A DNA stretch of 64,000 nt from Tateyamaria omphalii (GTDB lineage Bacteria; Pseudomonadota; Alphaproteobacteria; Rhodobacterales; Rhodobacteraceae), in contig NZ_CP019312.1 in the NCBI RefSeq assembly GCF_001969365.1, positions 310,001-374,000 on the forward strand, read 5' to 3'. The notes beneath the pieces are model-generated. The model saw only the letters and a list, made by a program, of their open reading frames with translations. It was not told the DNA's origin and made no database searches. Below are positions 1 through 8,623 of the stretch, one piece after another. Position numbers and translations under genes: made by a program. The stretch's first letter is position 1, and every line of letters starts with the position of its first letter.

Positions 1-2898
1 GCGCACACATGCGCCGACCGCGAACACCGTCTCGTCCGCCGAGACGGGATAGTAATCCGCAATCCAGTGCCGGGTGACGCCGGGTTCGGCTTTGGTCTCG
101 CCCGTCACTTCCACGCCAAGCACCGGTTCACGCGTGTCGATGACCTTTTGAAAGGCCGCCTCGATACCGTCCGCAATTTCCGGCAGCAACTCGCGTTGCG
201 ACTTTCCGATATGGGCATCCACCGGATACCCGTTGATGGCGGCAAGGCTCTCGTTGATGCGCATCCAGCGATATTCGGTATCCACCAGTGCCAGGCCCAC
301 GGGGGTCGTGTCATACAGGTTTTCCAACTCGGCATATTGCCGCGTGAACTCCTGTTGGTTGCGCTGCAACGTATCTTCGTACTGCTTGCGCGACGTGATG
401 TCGAAAAAGGACAGCACATAGCCGTCGATCAGGTTTTCGGTTGTCCGATACGGCCTGATGCGCAGCAGGTACGTCTCGCCCGACGCATCAATGCCGATCT
501 CGCGCTCAATCGGTTGCAGGGTGTCGTCAACCTTTGCGGCGTCCTCTGCCAGACCGGGATAATCCATCTTCGACGACAGGTCCGAAATGGGCCGCCCGAT
601 GTCGCGCCTGCGGATGCCGAACAACCGCGTGGTCGTCGGGGTGAAATTCCGTACACAGAAATTGCGATCCAGAAACAAAACGGCGACGTCCGTGCTTTCG
701 AACAGGTTTTTCAGGTCGCTGTTGACGCGCGTCAGCAGGCGGTTGTTTTCCTGCAACTCGGCATTGACGGTTTCCAGTTCTTCGTTGATCGACTGCAATT
801 CCTCGCGCGAGGTTTCAAGCTCCTCGTTCGAGCTTTGCAGCTCCTCGTTCATCGACAGCAATTCCTCGTTGGTGTTCTTCAGCTCCTGGCTGGATGCCTC
901 ATGTTCCTGCAAAACGTCCGTCAACTGGCGGCGCAGGCTGAAATTCTCGGCCTCCAGCATGTCCTGATCCGTGGTCTCGCGCCTGGCGACGGCGTCGCTG
1001 ACCGCCTCCTGGGCGAGGCTGCGCACACGGTTCAGCCGGACCAGAAACAGCGTGTCGTCCTGCCGCGTCACGCCCAGATGCACATCGACAAACGACGTCA
1101 CCCCATCGTCGTCCAGCATCACGTCCTGCACCTCTATGATGCCGCGGCGCGCGCGGGCTTGCTTTAACGCGTTGCGCACGGGCAGGCGCAGTTCGGGGCG
1201 CAGATAGGCGTCGATATTGCTGGACGGCACCCCCGATTTGGGCGCGACAAACGCGGTCATGCCTTCGGACAGAAAGACGATGTCACCGCTGCCCGTGATC
1301 AGGGCATAGGGGGCCGCGAACCGGCTCAGATATTCACGCTCCGCGATTGTCTGGCGTGCCGCATCCGTATGCGCAGCGGGCAGGGCCGCGACATCGCCTT
1401 GGGTCGGGCGCGGCTGTGCGGCCCGCGCCCGGGGCTTGGGATCACTCAGCGCGGAGTATTTGGTGACCGCCTCGGCGTTCTTGGCAAAGATCCTGTGGGT
1501 GCGGTCGACCTCAAGGAACAGGTTGTCCTCATCACCGACGCCTTCGGACGGCCCGAGCAGCAGATGCCCCCCCTCGCGCAATGCAAAATGCAGGCGCGGC
1601 ACAACGCGCGCCTGCAATTCGGCGGACAGGTAGATCATCAGATTGCGACAGGAAATCAGGTCCAGCCGGGAAAATGGAGGATCCTGTATCAGGTTGTGGG
1701 GTGCAAACACGCAGCAATCGCGCAGGACCGGCAGGGCCCGGTACTGCCCGTTCTCGATGGCGAAGAACCGTTCGCGCTGCGCGTCGCTCAACGCCTCCAT
1801 CGACGCAGGCGCAAACACGCCATGGCGCGCATTGAACAGCGCTGCGGTGTCGATATCGGTCCCGAACACCTGCAGCGAGTGTTGCGCGCCCTGCGCCTCT
1901 ATCTCTTCAAGGAACAGCATCGCGATGGAGTAGGCTTCTTCGCCCGTGGAACATCCCGGAACCCAAACGCGAATATGGGTCTGGTCACGGGCCAGCAGCG
2001 GACGCACGACCTGCGCGCGCAGCGCGGACCACGTTTCGGGATCACGGAAGAATTTCGTCACGCCGATCAGGAATTCCTGCGCCAGCAATTCGGCCTGCAT
2101 GTCGTCCTGAGTCAGCACATCAATGAACCGCTCGACCGACTGAACCCGCAAAAGCGCCATGCGCCGTTCGATCCGGCGCACCAGCGTGCCGGGCTTGTAT
2201 CGGGAAAAGTCATTGCCTGCCACATCCGCCAGGCGCGCGGTGATCTGGGGCAGGTGCGCCTCGACAGAGCTGCGCAGGTCGGCCTGCGCGGTGTCGTCCA
2301 TCAGCTGGCGGCGATGGGTGATAATCTCGTGTAGACGCGCGGGTATCTGGCGCGCGGGCAGCACGAAATCCACCAGTCCGGTCGCCACGGCACTGTCCGG
2401 CATGCCCGGAAACCGTGCGCCGGTGCTTTCCTGCACCAGCGCAAACCCCCCGGCCGACTTTATCGCGCGCACCCCCTCGGATCCATCCGTACCGGTGCCC
2501 GACAGAACCACGCAATACGCATCCCGCCCCATGGTGTCCGCCAGCGACCGAAAGAACATGTCGATGGGCCGGAACGCGCCGCGGTCCTGCGACCGCTTCG
2601 TCAATTTGAAGTGACCGTCCGACAATTGCAGCGTTGAACCCGGCGGCACCATGTAGACATGGTTGGGTCGCGGAAATTCTCCATCCTTGATCTGGGTGAC
2701 AGGCACGGGGCACACCGGCTGCAGCAACTGGTCCAGGATAGAGTCCTGATCCGCCGACAGGTGCTGCACGATGACAAAACACGCGCCCAGATTTGCAGGA
2801 ATGTGCGCAACGACGCCTTTAAGGGCCTCCAGCCCGCCCGCGGACGCGCCGATGCCGATGATGGGCGTTTCGGCCTGGGGGGCGTCGATCTGTGTCAT
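1..2898 (-). CDS. CheB-CheR-PAS hybrid signalling protein (3' end outside window)
   Basis: The frame is open from an ATG at 2898 to the window edge (966 codons seen). Residues 1-190 match a CheB methylesterase: Ser19 in GASAGG, His46 in VQHL and an Asp near residue 140 in SGTGTDG form the expected triad. Residues about 215-480 are a CheR methyltransferase with a SAM-binding stretch (PGCSTGEEAYS near 310). A long Glu/Leu-rich coiled coil follows (about 665-720), then at least two PAS-like domains. Proteins of this design usually end in an HWE or HisKA kinase, which would lie beyond base 1. No cheA, cheW or receptor gene is adjacent, so a role in general signalling rather than classical chemotaxis is likely (inference). 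Confidence 0.9.
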   Translation of the reverse strand, partial: MTQIDAPQAETPIIGIGASAGGLEALKGVVAHIPANLGACFVIVQHLSADQDSILDQLLQPVCPVPVTQIKDGEFPRPNHVYMVPPGSTLQLSDGHFKLTKRSQDRGAFRPIDMFFRSLADTMGRDAYCVVLSGTGTDGSEGVRAIKSAGGFALVQESTGARFPGMPDSAVATGLVDFVLPARQIPARLHEIITHRRQLMDDTAQADLRSSVEAHLPQITARLADVAGNDFSRYKPGTLVRRIERRMALLRVQSVERFIDVLTQDDMQAELLAQEFLIGVTKFFRDPETWSALRAQVVRPLLARDQTHIRVWVPGCSTGEEAYSIAMLFLEEIEAQGAQHSLQVFGTDIDTAALFNARHGVFAPASMEALSDAQRERFFAIENGQYRALPVLRDCCVFAPHNLIQDPPFSRLDLISCRNLMIYLSAELQARVVPRLHFALREGGHLLLGPSEGVGDEDNLFLEVDRTHRIFAKNAEAVTKYSALSDPKPRARAAQPRPTQGDVAALPAAHTDAARQTIAEREYLSRFAAPYALITGSGDIVFLSEGMTAFVAPKSGVPSSNIDAYLRPELRLPVRNALKQARARRGIIEVQDVMLDDDGVTSFVDVHLGVTRQDDTLFLVRLNRVRSLAQEAVSDAVARRETTDQDMLEAENFSLRRQLTDVLQEHEASSQELKNTNEELLSMNEELQSSNEELETSREELQSINEELETVNAELQENNRLLTRVNSDLKNLFESTDVAVLFLDRNFCVRNFTPTTTRLFGIRRRDIGRPISDLSSKMDYPGLAEDAAKVDDTLQPIEREIGIDASGETYLLRIRPYRTTENLIDGYVLSFFDITSRKQYEDTLQRNQQEFTRQYAELENLYDTTPVGLALVDTEYRWMRINESLAAINGYPVDAHIGKSQRELLPEIADGIEAAFQKVIDTREPVLGVEVTGETKAEPGVTRHWIADYYPVSADETVFAVGACVR

Positions 2899-3253
2899 AG
2901 GCAATACATTTCGTTACAGCGTCAATGCCGCAACGTAGCGGAAGTCACCCGAAAACCAATGTGCAGGTGTAAGGAAAAGCTTACACTCATGGATGCCATG
3001 TGCCACTGGTCTCGTGCTCCCGCCAAAAAAGCCACAGCGCAGCTTTTCCTGCGACGCGCTTTGCGTCAACCTTGAGTTGATCTTGTGATCCGATATCGCG
3101 TCCGGCCTGCGCGCGCGACAGGCCATACGCCACGGCCCGCTGGATCAAAAAACCAACAAAACCAGCCCGGCGCGTCCCGCGATGTCACATGCAATCCACA
3201 CTGCAGGACACTGTGCCAAGGGCCAAAGGGGCAGCCGTCATATGCCGGGCGTA
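2899..3253. other. Intergenic stretch, no supported gene
   Basis: About 355 bases between two minus-strand genes. A minus-strand frame ending near 2990 is open for about 55 codons but offers only a TTG start and no ribosome-binding site, so I do not call it. No promoter of the EcfG type and no clear terminator were seen. Confidence 0.5.
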
Positions 3254-3748
3254 TCAGGCCGCATCCCTGTTGATGTTCCCGGTCGCCAGATCTGTCATCG
3301 CCCGGTCGCCATCGTAGGATTTGTTCAGACACTCCTCCAGTTTCGACGCATCCTCGGTGTGGTCCATGCGCCGGGCGAACGCCAGGCAGCAGCCATATCC
3401 CGCAATCGCGTAGTGGGCCATGCGCTGGTATTGCGTGATGATCATCGCGTCCTGTGCGGCACTGTCGCCAAAGTCCTGCTCCAGCCCGTGCGCGCGGGCT
3501 TCGTTGACCAGGCCTTCCATGCCCTTGCAATGCTCCCCGTCGGGGTCGGCATCGTGGCCCTTGATGATGTCGCCAAGCGTGTCCATCCCGCGCTCGATGC
3601 CCTCGACCCCACGCTCCAGCGCGTCCTTGAGCGATGTATCCGTGGCGGCATCGGCAAGCTTGCGGGTCACGCCACCTGACTGTTTGCAGGCGCTGTAGAT
3701 GTCCTGAAGCTGGTCGATATATACGTCGTGAAGGGAGTTGAGTGACAT
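3254..3748 (-). CDS. DUF892 (YciE/YciF-type) ferritin-like protein
   Basis: 164 residues starting MSLNSLHDVYIDQLQDIYSA, the typical opening of the DUF892 family, whose members fold as four-helix ferritin-like bundles and are stress-induced in many bacteria. Acidic and His residues that could bind metal are spread over the helices (for example EHCKGME and HYAIAGYG). It is probably cytosolic, with no signal peptide. A ribosome-binding GGAGG lies just upstream of the ATG on the minus strand. A near-consensus EcfG promoter (GGTT instead of CGTT) precedes it, which fits a stress-protection role. The substrate or metal is not known. Confidence 0.85.
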   Translation of the reverse strand: MSLNSLHDVYIDQLQDIYSACKQSGGVTRKLADAATDTSLKDALERGVEGIERGMDTLGDIIKGHDADPDGEHCKGMEGLVNEARAHGLEQDFGDSAAQDAMIITQYQRMAHYAIAGYGCCLAFARRMDHTEDASKLEECLNKSYDGDRAMTDLATGNINRDAA

Positions 3749-3786
3749 GGTGCATCCTCCGGTTGCAGTTGTGCTGTCCCATCTGC

Positions 3787-3811
3787 AACCCGCCCCGGTC
3801 GAATTTGTTCC
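3787..3811 (-). promoter_or_regulatory. Near-consensus EcfG promoter for the DUF892 gene
   Basis: On the minus strand GGAAC (3811-3807), 16 bases, then GGTT (3790-3787). One base differs from CGTT. It lies about 40 bases upstream of the ATG at 3748. Confidence 0.5.
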
Positions 3812-3852
3812 GGGGGGCCTTCCGCCGTTCCGGCACGCATATGGTTGATGAC

Positions 3853-3878
3853 GGAACCGGGATGCCGGTTTGCTGGTT
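3853..3878 (+). promoter_or_regulatory. Near-consensus EcfG promoter for the 83-residue membrane protein
   Basis: GGAAC (3853-3857), 17 bases, GGTT (3875-3878), 20 bases upstream of the ATG at 3899. It pairs divergently with the site at 3787-3811. Confidence 0.5.
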
Positions 3879-3898
3879 CATCGAGCAGGAGGTGTCCA

Positions 3899-4150
3899 AT
3901 GGATAGACTAAGCATGTTTCTGACGCTGATGACAGGTGCGGTGCTGACCGGCGGGTTCGTCATTGTCGCGCTCAGCCTTGGTTATTATGGCTGGGTGCCG
4001 ATCCTGTGGTCCGCGGCCTTGGGTTTTGCGCTGTCATGGCCTGTCGCCTACGCCATCTCGCGCCGCATCAAGCGTAACGATCCTGCGTGGGATGAAACGC
4101 GCAAGGACCGGACAGACGCGATCCCTCGGCCCGGTGATCCCGAAGTCTGA
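3899..4150 (+). CDS. Small two-helix inner membrane protein
   Basis: 83 residues. The start at 3899 is chosen because a perfect AGGAGGT (3887-3893) sits just upstream; a longer frame from 3845 lacks this. Two hydrophobic segments (about residues 7-28 and 32-50) are followed by a charged tail rich in Arg, Lys and Asp ending in PGDPEV. No family is recognised with confidence. It ends before a shared bidirectional terminator and may be part of the stress regulon through the GGTT-type promoter upstream. Function unknown. Confidence 0.75.
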   Translation: MDRLSMFLTLMTGAVLTGGFVIVALSLGYYGWVPILWSAALGFALSWPVAYAISRRIKRNDPAWDETRKDRTDAIPRPGDPEV

Positions 4151-4187
4151 CACACGCATGAGCCTTTGTTTGCCTAGAGGTTCTCAT

Positions 4188-4221
4188 AAAAAAGGGGTGT
4201 CCGCCGCGACACCCCTTTTTT
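4188..4221. terminator. Bidirectional intrinsic terminator
   Basis: Perfect 13-bp inverted repeat (4188-4200 and 4209-4221) with an 8-base loop. The arms begin with A6 and end with T6, so a T-run follows the stem on both strands. It serves the converging genes 3899-4150 and 4244-4510. Confidence 0.9.
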
Positions 4222-4243
4222 ACAAGTTGAAAACGTCTGCCGC

Positions 4244-4510
4244 TTAATCGCGCGCGCGAAACGCAAGGCCCAGCAAGAAACCGATCCCAGCAGCACCCGC
4301 CAGGGCGAGGGCGGGATTGTCACGCACGAATTGCGCCCCTTGATCGGAGGTGCGTTGCGCCGTGTCCGCGACTTGGCGGCGCGTGTTTTCCATTGCGTCG
4401 CTCGCCTGTGCGCGGCGGGTTTCAAATTCCTTGCGCGCCGTGTCGGCCAACGTGTCGCTGCCATTGCCGTTCGTCGCTTCGGTCGATGGGTCGGGGTGAT
4501 ATGTGGTCAT
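4244..4510 (-). CDS. DUF883 (ElaB/YqjD-like) membrane-anchored protein
   Basis: 88 residues. The ATG at 4510 is preferred over an upstream in-frame start because AAGGAGG lies 8 bases before it. The protein has a charged, Ala/Glu/Arg-rich helical body, then a glycine-zipper C-terminal membrane helix (NPALALAGAAGIGFLLGLAF) with the NP motif typical of ElaB/YqjD relatives. Enterobacterial members are inner-membrane proteins made in stationary phase and can bind ribosomes; that role is not proven here. It has its own exact EcfG promoter at 4550-4574, separate from the operon upstream. Confidence 0.85.
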   Translation of the reverse strand: MTTYHPDPSTEATNGNGSDTLADTARKEFETRRAQASDAMENTRRQVADTAQRTSDQGAQFVRDNPALALAGAAGIGFLLGLAFRARD

Positions 4511-4549
4511 TGAATGCGCCTCCTTCGTGGGGTGAACCTTTGCAGGGTT

Positions 4550-4574
4550 AACGCGGTGCGGCATGATCGGTTCC
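4550..4574 (-). promoter_or_regulatory. EcfG promoter for the DUF883 gene
   Basis: Minus strand: GGAAC (4574-4570), 16 bases, CGTT (4553-4550). Exact match. The predicted leader to the ATG at 4510 is about 33 bases. Confidence 0.8.
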
Positions 4575-4609
4575 GCCGCCGATACATCGGCAGGGCGTGC
4601 CCCGCGTGT

Positions 4610-5659
4610 TCAGGTGGCCCTGTCTGCCGGGCCGCGCGCATTCAGAAGGACCGCCAGCCACAATGTCAGCGGCAGCGCGACGATCGCGCCGACCGGCCCC
4701 CAAAGCCACAGCCCGATCACGATGGCCACGAATACGGCCAGCGGGCTGATCCGCAGGCGCTGCCCGACGAAACCGGGCGTCACGAATTGCGCCTCGATCA
4801 GGTTCAGGCACAAAAACGCAAAGGGTGGCAGCAGGGAATACGCGCCGTTGAATTGAACCATGCCGACGATCAGAAGGCCGAACAGGATGGTCAGCGGCCC
4901 GAGATACAGGATGAAATTCAGCAGGCCCGCGGCCAGCCCCCACAAAACCGCGTTGTTCAACCCGATAACGGACATGACAACGGCTACGGCAACGCCCAGT
5001 GCCACGTTCACGATGGATACCGCCAGAAAGTACCGTGCCACCGCGCGGTCTGCTTGAAACAACGTTCCGCTGAACCGGCCAGCGGCGGCATACAGGTCGG
5101 TGCGCGTCAACATGAAGAAAAACAGGGTTCCTGCAAAGATCAGCACGCTCGCCCCCAGATCGGGCGCAAGCCACAGCGCATCCATGACGGTGGGCAGCTC
5201 GGGTGCCGCGCCATCCGCGTCCGATGCGCCGACGGTCTGTTCGATCTCGTTTGAAATCGTCTCGATCCCGCGGACCAGACCCGAGGCGCTCTGCACCCAG
5301 CCTTCGATCTCGGCCCGGATCTCCGGCAGCCGGGCCGCCATCGAATTGAGAAGAGGCTCCAGCAGAACGAACCCCAGGACCAGAGCGCCGCTGGTCAACA
5401 CAAGAAGTGCGGCGGCGACGGCAATCCGCGGCACGCCCCAGTCATGCAGCCGATCAGCGAGCGGCGATGCCACGATCCCCACCACGAGTGCGAACGTCAT
5501 GGGGGCAAGCACCGGTCGCGCCCACATCATGATGCCCCCGACGGCGAAAATCGTCAGGATGAACAGCATGACGGACCGGGCGCGCGGCGTCGTCAACACA
5601 TCCAGAAAGGCCCTGCGTGAAGATCCCACAGGCGCGGACGGCGCCTGGTGCTTGTTCAC
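4610..5659 (-). CDS. AI-2E family (PerM-type) membrane transporter
   Basis: 349 residues with the family pattern: two N-terminal hydrophobic segments (about 28-90), a polar periplasmic-type region (about 115-170), then five to six helices. The C-terminal signature LNFILYLGPL ... FVTPGFVGQRLRISP is well kept. Family members export small molecules or ions (TqsA affects AI-2 in E. coli, some are Na+/H+ antiporters), so the name should not be read as a quorum-sensing function. The start overlaps the DUF3618 stop by 4 bases, showing tight coupling in the operon that begins at 7318. Confidence 0.88.
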   Translation of the reverse strand: MNKHQAPSAPVGSSRRAFLDVLTTPRARSVMLFILTIFAVGGIMMWARPVLAPMTFALVVGIVASPLADRLHDWGVPRIAVAAALLVLTSGALVLGFVLLEPLLNSMAARLPEIRAEIEGWVQSASGLVRGIETISNEIEQTVGASDADGAAPELPTVMDALWLAPDLGASVLIFAGTLFFFMLTRTDLYAAAGRFSGTLFQADRAVARYFLAVSIVNVALGVAVAVVMSVIGLNNAVLWGLAAGLLNFILYLGPLTILFGLLIVGMVQFNGAYSLLPPFAFLCLNLIEAQFVTPGFVGQRLRISPLAVFVAIVIGLWLWGPVGAIVALPLTLWLAVLLNARGPADRAT

Positions 5660-6438
5660 GACGGAACGTGCAAGCCCGCGTCGCGCTGCCCTTTGTCGGT
5701 TTCGGCGATTGCGTCCGCCACGGCGTCGCGGGCGCGCGCCACCTCTGCCTGCAACACGGTCTGTGCCTCGGCCATCATTGCGTCGCGATGTGCCCCCAGC
5801 AATTCATCCTCGCGTCGGGTGGACGGCAACAGGGCCGCAACCAGGGCGCCCACACCAAACGCTGCCGCGGCGCAACCGATGGGGTTGCGGCGGGCCATGC
5901 TGTACGCTTGACCGGCCATTTTCGCGGTCTGTCGCTCCACGGCCTCCTGTGCGGAAATCGCGGCCTCTCGCGCGTTCAGGATGCGCACCTTCGCTTCGGG
6001 CGGCAAGGTGTCTAGGCCGCTGTGCAGTGCGGCCCGCAGGCGGCTGGCGCTCGCTGGTGCGTGCGCGGCCTCTTCCTGTTTTCGCATCTGTGCATCTGCA
6101 GCGGCGACGCGGGCGTCAAAACCGTCCATCGCCGCGTCGGGTGGAACCGCCACCGGCGGGTCCGCTGCAGGCACGGCATCACCCTCATCGCGGCGGCCCG
6201 TTCCGCTCAGCAGCAATGCCAGCCCGGCCCCGACCAGCGCAAACGCTGCCGGATTTTCCCGCGCGGCTGTCCATGCCTGCCGGCCCAGATCGGACCCGTA
6301 GCTGTCGACGAAGTCAGACGCCTCGCGCTTGAGGCGGTCGGGGTCCAGCGTGCTGCTCAAGACGTCGAGCGAGCGGGCAAGCTCGGCCCGGTCGCGCGCG
6401 ACCCGCTGTTCAATATCGGGCAAGGATCCGTCAGGCAT
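5656..6438 (-). CDS. DUF3618-type envelope stress protein
   Basis: 260 residues. The N-terminus carries the DUF3618 pattern (IEQRVARDRAELARSLDVL), followed by two short Gly/Ala-rich hydrophobic segments (about 60-80 with ENPAAFALVGAGLALLL; about 190-210 with RRNPIGCAAAAFGVGALVA), each introduced by an N-P pair as in DUF883 proteins. The rest is charged and probably helical. It overlaps the holin-like gene by 8 bases and the transporter by 4. The arrangement suggests a peripheral partner in a membrane-protection operon (inference). The biochemical role is unknown. Confidence 0.8.
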   Translation of the reverse strand: MPDGSLPDIEQRVARDRAELARSLDVLSSTLDPDRLKREASDFVDSYGSDLGRQAWTAARENPAAFALVGAGLALLLSGTGRRDEGDAVPAADPPVAVPPDAAMDGFDARVAAADAQMRKQEEAAHAPASASRLRAALHSGLDTLPPEAKVRILNAREAAISAQEAVERQTAKMAGQAYSMARRNPIGCAAAAFGVGALVAALLPSTRREDELLGAHRDAMMAEAQTVLQAEVARARDAVADAIAETDKGQRDAGLHVPS

Positions 6439-6829
6439 CGGTCGCCTCCTTCATGGCATCAAGGTCTTTGGATATGTTGTGAATCGTGCGGTCGGGCGAC
6501 AAGGCGTCCGCCGACAGGCGTGACTTGCCCACAAAGGCCAGCACAAGGGCGACGACAAGACATGCGCCACCCACGATAAGCGCGGCGGTGCCCACGCTCA
6601 TGTCCGTGGTCGCAAGATAGGCCACCAGCGCCCCGGCCAGCACGTCAAGCGCCGTCAGCGCAAGGATGGCCGCCACGCCCAGCAATGCCAGCCCGGCCCC
6701 AGCCCGCGACAGGTTGCGTGACAGCTCGGCCTTGGCCAGGGCCACTTCGTCCTGCATCAGTTGGCTGAGTTGGCGGAACGCCTTCACCATCAGCGACGGC
6801 GTGTCCTTGATATCGGCGTGTTGCGTCAT
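6431..6829 (-). CDS. Phage-holin-superfamily (DUF1469-like) membrane protein
   Basis: 132 residues. An amphipathic N-terminal region (LMQDEVALAKAELSRNL) precedes two adjacent hydrophobic hairpin helices (about 45-70 and 78-102). This is the layout of the holin family III/DUF1469 proteins that are common chromosomal stress genes in alphaproteobacteria. No lysin, tail or integrase genes are nearby, so there is no reason to infer a prophage. It follows the 161-residue gene after 3 bases and is the second gene of the operon transcribed from 7359-7384. Confidence 0.82.
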   Translation of the reverse strand: MTQHADIKDTPSLMVKAFRQLSQLMQDEVALAKAELSRNLSRAGAGLALLGVAAILALTALDVLAGALVAYLATTDMSVGTAALIVGGACLVVALVLAFVGKSRLSADALSPDRTIHNISKDLDAMKEATDA

Positions 6830-6832
6830 CGC

Positions 6833-7318
6833 TCACGCCCCTCCGCTGGTGTTCTCGTTCACGCGCCAGACATTGCCGTCCGTGGTGCCGCCGGTCGCAT
6901 GGGGGTCGTTGACGCGATATGCCGTGCGCCGCTCCGGGTCTCGGGACCGCATGAAGCGTGTCGCGGCGAAGCCGACCAGGGCCGCACCGGCCACGAACAT
7001 GAGCGGGTTGCGCTGTGCGGCCTGTCCCACGCTGCGGGCCAGCCGGTCGATATCGGTGGTGCGGATCTGATCGGCAAGGTGATCGACCTGGCGGGCCACC
7101 TCTTCCAGTGCCTTGGCCTGGATCGAACCGGGGTCGAACTCATCGGCGGCGGCCTGTGCTGCGTCGGCGGTCTTTTCCGCTTCGTCCGTCATCATGTCGC
7201 GCGCCGCCTCCGCTTCCTTCCGGGCCTTTCCGGCTGCTGCATCGGACATGTCGGCCGCGGCACTGGCGGCGCTGTCCTTTACCTTGTTAACCAAGGGCTT
7301 CTGGGAGGTCTCGGCCAT
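6833..7318 (-). CDS. Nutrient-deprivation-induced-like helical protein
   Basis: 161 residues. The first 75 are Ala/Lys/Asp/Glu-rich and resemble LEA-like or apolipoprotein-like helices (SAASAAADMSDAAAGKARKE). A membrane segment RNPLMFVAGAALVGFAAT lies near 110-127, then a polar tail. This matches proteins annotated as nutrient-deprivation-induced in rhizobia and related bacteria. The ATG at 7318 has AAGGAGA in position. It is the first gene of the four-gene operon and sits directly under an exact EcfG promoter, consistent with stress induction. Confidence 0.75.
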   Translation of the reverse strand: MAETSQKPLVNKVKDSAASAAADMSDAAAGKARKEAEAARDMMTDEAEKTADAAQAAADEFDPGSIQAKALEEVARQVDHLADQIRTTDIDRLARSVGQAAQRNPLMFVAGAALVGFAATRFMRSRDPERRTAYRVNDPHATGGTTDGNVWRVNENTSGGA

Positions 7319-7358
7319 GTCGTTCTCCTTGCATCAAAATATGTGGATTGCTTCCTTG

Positions 7359-7384
7359 AACGCGGTCGCGGCGACGAAAGTTCC
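7359..7384 (-). promoter_or_regulatory. EcfG promoter of the 7318-4610 operon
   Basis: Minus strand: GGAAC (7384-7380), 17 bases, CGTT (7362-7359). Exact. It lies back to back with the plus-strand promoter at 7386-7410; one base separates the two -35 elements. Confidence 0.85.
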
Positions 7385-7385
7385 C

Positions 7386-7410
7386 GGAACAATGGCTGGC
7401 ACGTGGCGTT
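7386..7410 (+). promoter_or_regulatory. EcfG promoter of the YihY operon
   Basis: GGAAC (7386-7390), 16 bases, CGTT (7407-7410). Exact. The ATG at 7439 follows after 28 bases. Confidence 0.85.
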
Positions 7411-7438
7411 GCATCGGTACGCCAACGGAGGATTTTCC

Positions 7439-8428
7439 ATGACCCGCGAACGCACCGCACGCACGCCCGGACACGTGACGCGCCCCGGATGGTTTGATGT
7501 TGCCGCACGGGTCTGGTCGGGCATGGGCGACCTGCACATCGGCCTGCTGGCGGCGGGCGTCGCATTCTACGGCCTGTTGTCGCTGTTTCCGGCACTGTCT
7601 GCAGGCGTCGCGATCACCGGCATGTTCTACGACCCCGCGTCACTGGTGGACCAGGCGGGCTGGCTTTTGAACATGCTGCCGCAGGCCGCAAGTGACGTCA
7701 TCACCGGGCAACTGTCGGACGTCTCCGGTGCCGGGCAAGGGGCCTTGGGCCTCGCGGCCATCGTGTCGATCGCGCTGGCGCTGTGGTCCGCGTCAAGCGC
7801 GACAGGCAGTCTCGTGGAAGGGCTGAACCTGATCTACGAAGAGGACGAGACACGTGGTTTCCTCAAATCCAAGTTGCTGGTCATCGGACTGACGCTTGCC
7901 ATCATTCTCGGGCTTGCGGTGATGGTGGTTGTGGTGGCGGCCATTCCTGCGGCTCTGACATTTGTCGGCGCGGGGCAGGGCCTGATTGATGCCGCGTTGA
8001 TGCTGCGCTGGCCCATCATGTTGGCGCTGGGCGTGCTGGGCATCGCCTTTCTGTATCGCCACGGTCCCGACAGGCGCGCGCCGCGCTGGCGCTGGGTGAC
8101 GCCAGGTGCTGCGTTCAGCTGCGTGCTGTGGGTGGCGGGCACCGTCGGGTTCAGCGTCTATGTCCAGTCCTTTGCCAGCTACAACGAAACCTTCGGCGCG
8201 CTGGCGGGTGTGATCATCCTGATGACGTGGCTGTGGCTGTCGGCCTTTGTGGTGCTGCTGGGCGCACTGCTTGATGCCGAGCTTGAGGCGCAGACCGCCA
8301 CGGACACGACCGTCGGACCGGACCGCCCCATGGGCGAACGCGGCGCGGTCAAGGCCGACACGCTGGGTGCCCGTCGCGACCAGAATGATGGGGCGGATGC
8401 GGAACAGTCAGGCGCGCCTGCGCGTTGA
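7439..8428 (+). CDS. YihY/BrkB family inner membrane protein
   Basis: 329 residues. The start at 7439 has ACGGAGG upstream; a longer open frame reaching 6761 runs into the divergent operon and is rejected. Six hydrophobic segments and the family landmarks are present: LAAGVAFYGLLSLFPAL near the N-terminus, LWSASSATGSLVEGLNLIYE in the middle and YNETFGALAGVIILMTWLWLSAF near the end. The family is sometimes called ribonuclease BN, but that assignment is known to be wrong; the true function is unsettled. It leads an operon with the Pmp3, DUF4112 and following small genes and is under an exact EcfG promoter. Confidence 0.9.
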   Translation: MTRERTARTPGHVTRPGWFDVAARVWSGMGDLHIGLLAAGVAFYGLLSLFPALSAGVAITGMFYDPASLVDQAGWLLNMLPQAASDVITGQLSDVSGAGQGALGLAAIVSIALALWSASSATGSLVEGLNLIYEEDETRGFLKSKLLVIGLTLAIILGLAVMVVVVAAIPAALTFVGAGQGLIDAALMLRWPIMLALGVLGIAFLYRHGPDRRAPRWRWVTPGAAFSCVLWVAGTVGFSVYVQSFASYNETFGALAGVIILMTWLWLSAFVVLLGALLDAELEAQTATDTTVGPDRPMGERGAVKADTLGARRDQNDGADAEQSGAPAR

Positions 8429-8464
8429 GCCGGCAACCTGACACATGACCGATTGGACCCCGCC

Positions 8465-8623
8465 ATGGACCTTGTCCGCATCATTATTGCCATCTTGCTG
8501 CCGCCGCTTGGCGTCTTTCTCCAGGTGGGCATCGGCAAGCATTTCTGGATCAACATCCTGCTGACCCTGCTGGGCTACATTCCGGGGATCGTACATGCCA
8601 TATACATCATCGCACGCAGATGA
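8465..8623 (+). CDS. Pmp3/YqaE family small membrane protein
   Basis: 52 residues starting MDLVRIIIAILLPPLGVFLQ, an exact fit to the Pmp3/YqaE family (UPF0057): two helices joined by a short loop, with the conserved LPPLGVFL motif in the first and NILLTLLGYIPGIVHAIYII as the second. Eukaryotic and bacterial members respond to salt, cold or envelope stress and influence membrane potential. The gene lies 36 bases after yihY and its 3' end overlaps the next gene by 29 bases, so it is probably cotranscribed. Confidence 0.88.
   Translation: MDLVRIIIAILLPPLGVFLQVGIGKHFWINILLTLLGYIPGIVHAIYIIARR

Noticed and set aside
3000..3160. Minus-strand frame of about 55 codons before the DUF892 gene end
   Set aside because: Only a TTG start, no ribosome-binding site and no similarity that I recognise.
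6431..6829. Holin-like gene as sign of a prophage
   Set aside because: No integrase, terminase, capsid, tail or lysin genes nearby; the family is common in chromosomal stress operons.
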